DNA of 7,178 bases from Desulfocapsa sp. (GTDB lineage: Bacteria; Desulfobacterota; Desulfobulbia; Desulfobulbales; Desulfocapsaceae), in assembly GCA_029934815.1 (NCBI GenBank), contig JAOZLM010000115.1:1-7178 (forward strand), read 5' to 3'. Positions 1 to 6,136 of the stretch are shown piece by piece (positions within the stretch are counted from its first letter, which is position 1; every line of letters starts with the position of its first letter). Made by a program: the position numbers and the translations under genes. The notes beneath the pieces are model-generated. The model was not told the DNA's origin. It did not search any database and saw only the letters and a list, made by a program, of their open reading frames with translations.

Positions 1-7
1 CTATTAC

Positions 8-991
8 TCATACCGGGGAAAAGCCTTTTCCTTCTTTATAGACTGATTCAGCCTGGCTAACGAACTGTTTGAAAATTTCGGCAACCGGCAGGATCTCATT
101 CATCTTATAGGTATTCATACCGGAGAAAAAGAGCCCTTCATCGATCTTTCCATCACGGGCTGCCATCAGACGTTCGCTGATGCAGTAGTGGTGGTCGCAT
201 TTCTTGAGACATTTATACGGGCATTTTTTTACTTTTAAGTCGGCTCCTTCAGCCATGGAGCGAACAAAATTGGTATTGATTGCCCGTCCAGGCATTCCAA
301 CAGGTGAGGATGTAAGGACGATATCTTCCTTTTTAGCATCCAGGAACGCCTGTTTGAAGTTGTCGTCCACATCACATTCTTCACTTAAGACAAAACGGGA
401 GGCAATCTGTACACCGTCAGCCCCGTATTTATCCATATATTCAGCCATTTCAAAACCGTTTGTGATACCACCTGCTGCTATGAGTGGCACATTTTTTACA
501 ACGTCTCTGATGGCAGGAAAGATTTCCCGAAGTGTTTTGTCAGTACCAAGGTGTCCACCAGCTTCGCAGGATTCCACAATAATTGCAGCAGCGCCGAGAC
601 GCTCGGCAAGTTTTGCGATTCCGGGAGAGGAAACAATCATAACAATTGGTATGTTATGCTCACGTCCGATTTTAAAAATATCACGAGAAAAACCGGCTCC
701 GGTGATAAGCATATCAGCACCGGCATCGATGGAAACCATGACCAGATTATAGAAATCTTTCATGGCGTACATAACGTTGACTGCAACTATTCCATCGGTA
801 TTCTTTTTTGCTTTAAGAATATCAGCCCGAAGAACATCACCAGGCAGTGCAGAGCCTCCAATTACTCCGATTCCACCGCAATCGGCAACTGGTGCTGCCA
901 GTGCTGCCGTTGAAACACGAATGGACATTCCACCCTGAATAAGTGGAATGGGTGCGGTAAAGCCTGCTATTTTTAATTCGGGTAATTTCAT
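8..991 (-). CDS. Nitronate monooxygenase / 2-nitropropane dioxygenase family flavoprotein
   Basis: Probable cytoplasmic FMN-dependent TIM-barrel enzyme of the nitronate monooxygenase family, which is also related to the enoyl-ACP reductase FabK. It is 327 residues from the chosen start, normal for the family. Visible signatures are the N-terminal IQGGMS segment with the following Ala/Gly-rich stretch, EAGGHLG carrying the likely catalytic His147, the FMN-phosphate loop AAGGI at residues 172-176, and GADGVQIASRF near residue 200. The C-terminal part has four close cysteines (C257, C261, C265, C270; CX3CX3CX4C), which I associate with anaerobe-type members. The ATG at 991 is chosen because an AGGAG lies 11 bases upstream and the protein then begins at the conserved barrel strand. 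A longer reading from TTG at 1066 adds 25 unconserved residues and starts inside a promoter box. The gene is divergent from hisS. The true substrate (alkyl nitronate, another oxidisable substrate, or an acyl-ACP-type reduction) cannot be told from sequence. Family call is firm; reaction is uncertain. Confidence 0.9.
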   Translation of the reverse strand: MKLPELKIAGFTAPIPLIQGGMSIRVSTAALAAPVADCGGIGVIGGSALPGDVLRADILKAKKNTDGIVAVNVMYAMKDFYNLVMVSIDAGADMLITGAGFSRDIFKIGREHNIPIVMIVSSPGIAKLAERLGAAAIIVESCEAGGHLGTDKTLREIFPAIRDVVKNVPLIAAGGITNGFEMAEYMDKYGADGVQIASRFVLSEECDVDDNFKQAFLDAKKEDIVLTSSPVGMPGRAINTNFVRSMAEGADLKVKKCPYKCLKKCDHHYCISERLMAARDGKIDEGLFFSGMNTYKMNEILPVAEIFKQFVSQAESVYKEGKGFSPV

Positions 992-1002
992 CTGCTTGTC
1001 AA

Positions 1003-1007
1003 CTCCT
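1003..1007 (-). promoter_or_regulatory. Ribosome binding site deciding the start of the nitronate monooxygenase-like gene
   Basis: The minus strand reads AGGAG here, eleven bases before the ATG at 991-989. No comparable Shine-Dalgarno sequence was noticed before the upstream in-frame TTG (1066) or ATG (1051), so this site supports the shorter protein. Confidence 0.7.
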
Positions 1008-1037
1008 GTACGGGAAAACTCTCTATAAGAAAATCGG

Positions 1038-1066
1038 ATAATGCCTTGCATACATCTTTTTGTCAA
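1038..1066 (-). promoter_or_regulatory. Putative sigma70 promoter for the nitronate monooxygenase-like gene
   Basis: On the minus strand a perfect TTGACA (-35, 1066-1061) is followed after 17 bases by CATTAT (-10, 1043-1038; 4 of 6 to consensus). Transcription would begin near 1031, giving a leader of about 40 bases that includes the AGGAG. The first three bases of the -35 box are the TTG that opens the over-long reading frame, which argues that the extension is not translated. Confidence 0.55.
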
Positions 1067-1182
1067 GGTTGTTGCTTTTTCAAGGTGCCCACAACAATAA
1101 GTACAAAAGATTGCTTGTCAGCATATTTAAGAAGAAAATTTACTAAAAAGTGTCGATTTTCACAATTCCGGCCCACCACTGC

Positions 1183-1210
1183 TTGACTTTTTCGGCTAAT
1201 TGCGTTTAAT
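1183..1210 (+). promoter_or_regulatory. Putative sigma70 promoter for hisS-aspS
   Basis: TTGACT (1183-1188, 5 of 6) and TTTAAT (1205-1210, 5 of 6) are separated by 16 bases. Initiation near 1217 would give a leader of about 48 bases. This is too short for a T-box leader, and no T-box antiterminator-like sequence is visible. Nothing else in the divergent gap matches as well on the plus strand. Confidence 0.55.
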
Positions 1211-1252
1211 TTCATTCTTTTTTGGACATAAAAATTGACCTAATGTATTGCA

Positions 1253-1257
1253 GGGAG
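1253..1257 (+). promoter_or_regulatory. Ribosome binding site supporting the GTG start of hisS
   Basis: GGGAG stands seven bases before the GTG at 1265. There is no ATG at the position where HisRS proteins normally begin, so this site justifies the GTG start. Confidence 0.7.
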
Positions 1258-1264
1258 TAACGCA

Positions 1265-2536
1265 GTGAAAATCTCGGCCTTAAATGGCTTTAAAGACATA
1301 TTACCAGGTGAAGTGGAGCTTTGGCAGCACGTTGAAAGTGTTGCCCGTGATATTTTTTCCCGCTTTCATTTTTCCGAAATCCGTATGCCCATTCTGGAAA
1401 AGACGGATCTCTTCGCAAGATCAATTGGTGAAGCCACTGATATTGTAGAAAAAGAGATGTACACCTTTGTGGATAAGCAGATCACCATGCGCCCAGAGGC
1501 TACGGCCTCTTTGCTTCGTGCTTATATTCAGCATGGACTGCATGTGCAGAAGCCGGTACAGCGGTTGTTTACCATCGGCCCCATGTTTCGTCATGAGCGG
1601 CCTCAGAAGGGTCGTTTGCGTCAGTTCCATCAGCTGGATGTTGAGGTACTTGGTGCAGCCAGTCCGAGGGTGGATGCTGAACTGCTTGGGCTTGCCAGTA
1701 TGCTCCTTGCAGAACTTGGTGTTACAGTCAGTCTTGAAGTAAATTCCCTTGGCTGTCCGGCTTGTCGTCCTGCATTTCGGGAAACATTGCTACAGTTTAT
1801 TGAGGAACGTAAAGAACAACTCTGTGATGATTGCAAACGGCGCAGTACTACCAATCCTTTGCGGGTGCTTGACTGTAAAAACCCAAAATGCCGGGAGCAA
1901 GTTGAGGAGGCGCCTTCTATTCTGGAACATCTGTGTGAAGAGTGCGATACCCACTTTGCAGCGGTGCAGAAAAACCTGCAACAGCTTAACGTACAATACA
2001 GGTTGAATAAATTTATGGTTCGCGGCCTTGATTATTATTGCCGTACAACCTTTGAGTTTATCACCAAAGATCTTGGTTCACAGTCTGCAGTTTGTGCCGG
2101 AGGCCGTTACGATGGCCTGGTAGAGCAGTTGGGTGGCCCCAAAAAGGTACCCGGAATCGGTTTTGCCATGGGTATCGAACGCCTTGTACTGTTACTGCAA
2201 CAACAGGAACAGGAGCAGGCTCCCGAAAAAGGAATTGATATCTTCGTGGTTGGTCTTGGTGAAAAAGCCTCTGACTTTTCCTTCCCACTTGTGCATGCGT
2301 TGCGTCAGAATAGCATTGTCGCTGCCATGGATCATGAAGGACGCAGCCTGAAAAGCCAGATGAAACAGGCCAATAAGGCAGGTGCCGGATGGGCGTTGAT
2401 TCTTGGCGAAGATGAGCTGGAAAAAGGAGTGGCAATGTTTCGTAATATGGCCACCAAAGAACAGAATGAAATCGCCATTGTAAATGATAACAATGAGCTT
2501 TTAAATATATTGATTGAACAAATAACCACCGGATAA
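1265..2536 (+). CDS. hisS: Histidyl-tRNA synthetase (class II)
   Basis: Charges tRNA(His) with histidine using ATP; a cytoplasmic homodimer in its family. At 423 residues it is full length for a bacterial HisRS. The start is GTG with GGGAG seven bases upstream, and the protein opens with the family-typical NGFKDILPGE. Motif 1 lies around residues 40-80 and ends in the MRPEAT histidine-pocket segment. Motif 2 is F108-R109-H110-E111-R112 followed by GRLRQFHQLD (116-125). The HisRS-specific HisA motif is V252-RGLDYY with R253. AGGRYDGL (HisB) follows near 280, and motif 3 is G299-F-A-M-G-I-E-R306. Residues from about 322 form the C-terminal anticodon-binding domain. Between motif 2 and HisA is an insertion with eight cysteines (C164, C167, C187, C190, C204, C209, C224, C227), mostly in CXXC pairs; related Cys-containing insertions are familiar in many bacterial HisRS. 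It is followed five bases later by aspS, so the two are almost certainly co-transcribed. Confidence 0.97.
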   Translation: MKISALNGFKDILPGEVELWQHVESVARDIFSRFHFSEIRMPILEKTDLFARSIGEATDIVEKEMYTFVDKQITMRPEATASLLRAYIQHGLHVQKPVQRLFTIGPMFRHERPQKGRLRQFHQLDVEVLGAASPRVDAELLGLASMLLAELGVTVSLEVNSLGCPACRPAFRETLLQFIEERKEQLCDDCKRRSTTNPLRVLDCKNPKCREQVEEAPSILEHLCEECDTHFAAVQKNLQQLNVQYRLNKFMVRGLDYYCRTTFEFITKDLGSQSAVCAGGRYDGLVEQLGGPKKVPGIGFAMGIERLVLLLQQQEQEQAPEKGIDIFVVGLGEKASDFSFPLVHALRQNSIVAAMDHEGRSLKSQMKQANKAGAGWALILGEDELEKGVAMFRNMATKEQNEIAIVNDNNELLNILIEQITTG

Positions 2537-2541
2537 AAATT

Positions 2542-4338
2542 ATGGAATCAATGGGAAGCTTACGCAGAACTCACTCCTGCAACGATTTAACAAGTGCTGA
2601 TATCGGTAAAGAAGTAATCCTTATGGGCTGGGTGTTGCGCAGACGGGATCACGGTGGAGTTATTTTTATTGATCTCCGCGATCGTAATGGTCTGACACAG
2701 ATCGTTTTCAATCCTGAAGTGAACCCTGAAGTACATGAAAAAGCGCATCAAATACGATCAGAATGGGTAATTGCCATTCGCGGCAAGGTTGAAGCCCGGC
2801 TTGAAGGTATGGCCAACACCAAACTGGATACCGGTGAGATCGAGGTATTTATCAATGAACTCCGTATCCTCAATGTTTCTGAAACTCCGCCATTCCCACT
2901 GGATGAAGAATCTGAGGTTTCCGATAATATCCGGCTCCAGTATCGCTATATGGATCTGAGACGTCCGGAAATGGCTGCTAAACTTATCCAGCGTCATAAA
3001 GCGGTACAATCCCTTCGTACATATCTCAATGACAACGAATTTCTGGAAGTGGAAACACCAATGCTTACCCGTTCAACCCCTGAAGGGGCAAGGGATTATC
3101 TGGTTCCAAGTCGTGTCAATGCAGGTAAATTCTATGCCCTGCCCCAGTCGCCTCAGCTCTTTAAGCAGTTGCTGATGGTTGCCGGTATGGACAGATATTA
3201 TCAAATTGTAAAATGTTTCCGTGATGAAGATTTACGTGCCGATCGTCAGCCTGAATTTACCCAGATTGATATGGAACTTTCCTTTATGGATGAGGAGCAG
3301 ATCATAAAGATCACAGAGGGCATGATTGCAAAACTCTTCAAAGATACCTTGGATATTGATGTAGCCCCACCATTCAACCGGATTACCTACGATGATGCCA
3401 TGGATCGCTTTGGTATGGATCGTCCTGATACCCGTTTTGGTTTTGAGCTGGTTGATCTTACAGAAATAGCAAAAACCTGTTCTTTTAAGGTTTTTCGTTC
3501 CATCGCAGATGGTGACGGAACTGTTCGTGCCATTAACGCTAAGGGGTGTGCCACATTTTCCCGCAAGGATCTCGATGTCCTCACGGACTACGTCGCACAG
3601 TTCGGAGCCAAAGGGCTTGCCTGGGTAAAAATGAAAGCAGACGGTGAGTGGCAGTCTCCAATCGCTAAATTTTTCAGCGATGAAGAACGCGCAGCCATGA
3701 CCAGCGCTCTGAATGCTGAAGAAGGAGATCTGCTCTTCTTTGGAGCGGATAAAAAATCTGTTGTGCTGCCGGTTCTTGGCGAACTTCGCCTGGAAGTTGC
3801 CCGCCGCCTTGACCTGCTGGACAAGAAAGTATTCAACTTTGTCTGGGTTACAGATTTTCCACTTATGGAATATGATGAAAACAAAAAACGTTTTCAGGCA
3901 TTGCACCACCCGTTTACTGCACCCAAAGACGAAGACCTTGATAAGCTGGAAAGTGATCCGGGCTCTGTGTATAGCCAGGCTTATGATCTTGTATTGAACG
4001 GCACTGAAATTGGTGGTGGTTCCATTCGTATTCACCAGCGTGATATTCAGTCAAAAGTTCTTAAAGCTCTTGATATCAGTGATGAAGAAGCAAATGATAA
4101 ATTTGGCTTCCTCTTAAAAGCTCTGGAACTTGGCGCTCCTCCACATGGCGGATTGGCCTTTGGTCTTGATCGCCTGCTGATGATTATTACTGGCAGTGAT
4201 TCAATCCGGGACGTTATAGCTTTTCCCAAAACTCAGCGTGCCACCTGTCCGCTTACCGAAGCACCGGCAAGTGTTGCCAGGAAACAACTTACAGAACTGT
4301 ATCTGCGCCCTGACTGGAAAGAGAGTACAGACGCTTAA
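2542..4338 (+). CDS. aspS: Aspartyl-tRNA synthetase, bacterial type, predicted non-discriminating (Asp/Asn)
   Basis: Charges tRNA(Asp) with aspartate. At 598 residues it has the normal bacterial length. The N-terminal OB-fold anticodon domain (about 10-120) includes GWVLRRRDHGG and IFIDLRDR. The class II core shows TPEGARDY (179-186), QSPQLFKQ (202-209), motif 2 F226-R227-D-E-D with R227 as the ATP arginine, HHPFTAP (455-461), GTEIGGGSIR (487-496), and motif 3 GLAFGLDR ending at R544. The bacterial GAD insertion occupies roughly 300-415. In the anticodon domain H37 and G89 occupy the positions that I recall separating the non-discriminating Pseudomonas aeruginosa enzyme (His31 and a Gly near 82) from the discriminating E. 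coli enzyme (Leu and Lys). This suggests it also makes Asp-tRNA(Asn) for a GatCAB amidotransferase. The ATG at 2542 is preceded by only a weak GGA eight bases away, and the hisS stop is five bases upstream, so translation may be coupled. A second in-frame ATG at 2551 is possible but less likely. Confidence 0.97.
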   Translation: MESMGSLRRTHSCNDLTSADIGKEVILMGWVLRRRDHGGVIFIDLRDRNGLTQIVFNPEVNPEVHEKAHQIRSEWVIAIRGKVEARLEGMANTKLDTGEIEVFINELRILNVSETPPFPLDEESEVSDNIRLQYRYMDLRRPEMAAKLIQRHKAVQSLRTYLNDNEFLEVETPMLTRSTPEGARDYLVPSRVNAGKFYALPQSPQLFKQLLMVAGMDRYYQIVKCFRDEDLRADRQPEFTQIDMELSFMDEEQIIKITEGMIAKLFKDTLDIDVAPPFNRITYDDAMDRFGMDRPDTRFGFELVDLTEIAKTCSFKVFRSIADGDGTVRAINAKGCATFSRKDLDVLTDYVAQFGAKGLAWVKMKADGEWQSPIAKFFSDEERAAMTSALNAEEGDLLFFGADKKSVVLPVLGELRLEVARRLDLLDKKVFNFVWVTDFPLMEYDENKKRFQALHHPFTAPKDEDLDKLESDPGSVYSQAYDLVLNGTEIGGGSIRIHQRDIQSKVLKALDISDEEANDKFGFLLKALELGAPPHGGLAFGLDRLLMIITGSDSIRDVIAFPKTQRATCPLTEAPASVARKQLTELYLRPDWKESTDA

Positions 4339-4360
4339 GAGCTTTTTTACCATAGTCTTA

Positions 4361-4404
4361 GTCATTCCGGGTCAGGTAAACGAAGACTCCGAGTCCGGAA
4401 TGAC
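4361..4404. repeat. Perfect 10-bp inverted repeat (hairpin or repetitive palindrome) after aspS
   Basis: GTCATTCCGG (4361-4370) and CCGGAATGAC (4395-4404) are exact reverse complements around a 24-base loop. The loop side contains a second small palindrome, GACTC-C-GAGTC (4385-4395), and AGTCTT (4355-4360) can alternatively pair with AAGACT (4383-4388). No T run follows in either direction, so it is not a textbook intrinsic terminator. The 'TCATTCC...GGAATGA' style resembles the dispersed intergenic palindromes (REP/MITE-like) seen in many proteobacteria. It could also be an mRNA 3'-end stabilising stem. The structure is directly visible; its role is inference. Confidence 0.65.
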
Positions 4405-4446
4405 GGAATCTCACTTATAACCAAGGTCAGGGGTTGTCACGACTCC
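4370..4446 (+). repeat. Degenerate direct repeat GGTCAGG-N8/9-GACTCC
   Basis: GGTCAGG (4370-4376) followed eight bases later by GACTCC (4385-4390) recurs as GGTCAGG (4425-4431) followed nine bases later by GACTCC (4441-4446). The first copy lies inside the inverted repeat. This may be a decayed second copy of the same repetitive unit, but the matches are short. Confidence 0.35.
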
Positions 4447-4576
4447 TACTGAATCTACAGTTCTGTTCCTCCCGCCATACGCGACTATAGATACAATAGA
4501 TATACCTCTCCCCCCCCACTCCTTATTTGTGAAATGATTGCTCAGCTGTTCACTCTGTGTATCGTTTTAAAAAATA

Positions 4577-4605
4577 TTGACAAGTAGGCTCACTGGCGCT
4601 ATTTT
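4577..4605 (+). promoter_or_regulatory. Putative sigma70 promoter of the two-kinase operon
   Basis: A perfect TTGACA (4577-4582) is followed after exactly 17 bases by TATTTT (4600-4605, 4 of 6 to TATAAT). Initiation near 4612 gives a leader of about 70 bases before the kinase ATG. The location in the gap after aspS indicates that the kinases are transcribed independently of hisS-aspS. Confidence 0.6.
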
Positions 4606-4627
4606 ATGTGTATATGCTTTTTATGTG
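4602..4627 (+). repeat. Tandem-like 9-mer TTTTATGTG in the kinase leader
   Basis: TTTTATGTG occurs at 4602-4610 and again at 4619-4627, 17 bases apart, overlapping the -10 box and the predicted start of transcription. It is in A/T-rich sequence, so chance is possible. If functional it could be an operator. Confidence 0.25.
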
Positions 4628-4666
4628 CTTCTTATGAGAATTTATTGATAGCAAATACCAAAACTT

Positions 4667-4671
4667 ACGGA
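4667..4671 (+). promoter_or_regulatory. Ribosome binding site choosing the ATG at 4682 for the first kinase
   Basis: ACGGA ends ten bases before the ATG at 4682. For the alternative in-frame GTG at 4673 the same GGA would be only one base away, too close to act, so the ATG is preferred. Confidence 0.5.
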
Positions 4672-4681
4672 TGTGACACTT

Positions 4682-6136
4682 ATGGAAAACCACACGTCAC
4701 TGTCAGAAACAAGAAAAAACGATTCTGATTATTTCTCCCGTATCATCAGCGAAAAAGTAGAGGTATATAATAATTCTCCACTTACCGACTTCCACGACCA
4801 TTTATTGAAGATATTCTTTGATCTTGCCCAGCAGCATGACGGGCTTGATAGTTTCTACCAGATTTGTGTTGCTATCCCCCAGGCTCTTCATCCTGAAATC
4901 AGAGTGTCACTGGCAGTTTTAAAGAACACAAAAAAGAGTTTTCAACTTGCCTGTGGTAATGCATCCCAAACAGACATTTCTCCACAGATGATCGCGAAAC
5001 TCCCTCTGCAGACTGCTGCAGCATCGTACAGTGCAGATGATGTACTCTTTCTGCCAGTGATCTCCCGTCCACTGCTTAACAACAGTGCAAGAACAGGTGC
5101 ATTTTTTCCAGAAAAAAATGAAAACACAGAGGAAGGCCAGCCTTGCCTTGGTGTTCTCTTCATCTCTTATTTTAAAACCCTTGGTACTATTGACCGCCTT
5201 TTTCTGGAAAAGCTCGTGACCCGTATCGGCTATAACTTACAACGCCGAATCCTTCAGGCCAGTCATCTTGAGCATATCAACTTTCTTAAACACCTTGGAA
5301 GGGACATCGGGCACAATGTAATTATCCCAAATATGCATTTTAAGAATCTCTTCCGCCAACTTGAGAAGAAGATTAATCGTATCAACAAAGAAGTGCAGGT
5401 TAGCTTGAATCTGGCAGACGAACCTTCCCTTAAAATCCTGAACAGATGTAATGAAATCAGAGCTGATCTCACATCAACTCACGCAGAACTCCTTGAACAT
5501 TACAATCGAACCAGTCTCTACCTTGAAACACTTCTCCGCGAAGAACATTTTACCAAGGGGGAGTATATTCTCAAACGCCGCCGTTGTCAGATTGAGGCTG
5601 AAATCATCATTCCAGAGCTTGAGGTGTATCGCAGGCGTTTGGAACGACAGGGAATCACTGTTGAACAGCCCCAGAATATGCGGGATCGTCGTTTTTTTCT
5701 AAAAGGGGATCTGGGTTTACTCTCCCAGGTCTTTGACAATCTTTTTTCGAATGCACTGAAATACACGAGAACTTCAACTGACTTCCATGGACAGTCTCGA
5801 AAGGCTATTGCATACGGCTGCCAGGATATCCCTAACTTCCCTAAAAAAGGGAGAAGAGGTGTTAAATTTAACATTTTCTCAACAGGTGAACATCTGAATG
5901 AGGAGGAACGCCTGACAATTTTTAATGATGGTGTCAGGGGAGAAAATGTCGGATTTAATCCCGGTAGCGGTCATGGACTTTCTTTTGTCCGTACCGTGGT
6001 TGAAATTCATGGCGGAGATGTTGGCTATGAGGCCGTTTTCGGTGGAAACAACTTCTATTTTATCCTTCCCCTTACGGAAGAATCTGATGATCTGAATACG
6101 TTTGTCACGGAGGTAGCGACAAGCAATGACAGATAA
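4682..6136 (+). CDS. Divergent soluble sensor histidine kinase with N-terminal GAF-like domain
   Basis: A 484-residue cytoplasmic protein without signal peptide or membrane segment. Residues about 30-195 look like a GAF-type sensory domain ending in a helix into the kinase core. The phosphoacceptor is probably H211 in GHNVIIP: the H-x4-P spacing of an H-box is kept, but the usual acidic residue after His is Asn. The ATP-binding domain has a good N box (D352-N353-L-x2-N357-A-x-K360) and G2 box (G428-S-G-H-G-L433). The G1 position reads S400-T-G402 instead of D/N-x-G-x-G. From H211 to the N-box Asn353 is 142 residues, versus 114 in the neighbouring kinase, because of an extra charged helical segment around 235-275. 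The start is ATG 4682 (a GTG at 4673 would add three residues). It overlaps the next kinase by 11 bases, so the two are coupled. It may be a family restricted to this lineage with altered catalysis, or a partner that works with the second kinase. Signal unknown. Confidence 0.8.
   Translation: MENHTSLSETRKNDSDYFSRIISEKVEVYNNSPLTDFHDHLLKIFFDLAQQHDGLDSFYQICVAIPQALHPEIRVSLAVLKNTKKSFQLACGNASQTDISPQMIAKLPLQTAAASYSADDVLFLPVISRPLLNNSARTGAFFPEKNENTEEGQPCLGVLFISYFKTLGTIDRLFLEKLVTRIGYNLQRRILQASHLEHINFLKHLGRDIGHNVIIPNMHFKNLFRQLEKKINRINKEVQVSLNLADEPSLKILNRCNEIRADLTSTHAELLEHYNRTSLYLETLLREEHFTKGEYILKRRRCQIEAEIIIPELEVYRRRLERQGITVEQPQNMRDRRFFLKGDLGLLSQVFDNLFSNALKYTRTSTDFHGQSRKAIAYGCQDIPNFPKKGRRGVKFNIFSTGEHLNEEERLTIFNDGVRGENVGFNPGSGHGLSFVRTVVEIHGGDVGYEAVFGGNNFYFILPLTEESDDLNTFVTEVATSNDR

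Larger units (their letters stand above)
4339..4681 (+). other. Intergenic region between aspS and the kinase pair
   Basis: These 343 bases hold no convincing gene. From left to right they contain a short T6 run directly after aspS (about 4343-4348), a perfect 10-bp inverted repeat (4361-4404), a degenerate direct-repeat partner of it (4425-4446), and a pyrimidine-rich stretch with eight consecutive C (4510-4517). A strong-looking promoter (4577-4605) and an A/T-rich leader with a duplicated 9-mer then lead into the kinase gene. Small open frames here run in from aspS in another frame and carry no recognisable protein. No canonical stem plus U-run terminator for aspS was found, because the T run lies before the hairpin rather than after it. 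Confidence 0.7.

Noticed and set aside
204..913. Overlapping plus-strand open frames across the nitronate monooxygenase-like gene
   Set aside because: They are antisense to a gene with conserved motifs throughout and show no protein family of their own.
1235..1262. TTGACC near 1235 as a second hisS promoter
   Set aside because: A -10 at normal spacing would fall on the ribosome binding site and start region, where no TATAAT-like sequence exists.
1081..1264. Possible T-box or amino-acid-responsive leader before hisS
   Set aside because: The predicted leader is only about 48 bases, and neither a T-box-like conserved sequence nor a terminator/antiterminator pair is visible.
3232..4035. A 267-residue open frame antisense to aspS
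   Set aside because: It lies wholly within a firmly identified AspRS gene, its translation has no recognisable domain, and it is best explained as a shadow of the coding frame.
4339..4350. T6 run directly after aspS as an intrinsic terminator
   Set aside because: No stable GC-rich stem precedes it; the only strong hairpin lies downstream of it.
4238..4420. A 60-codon frame overlapping the aspS 3' end
   Set aside because: Most of it is out of frame inside aspS, and the rest covers the inverted repeat; it has no plausible start signal.
4510..4517. Run of eight C as a phase-variation tract
   Set aside because: It lies in a gap about 60 bases before the -35 box, not within a coding frame or promoter spacer, so slippage would have no obvious effect.
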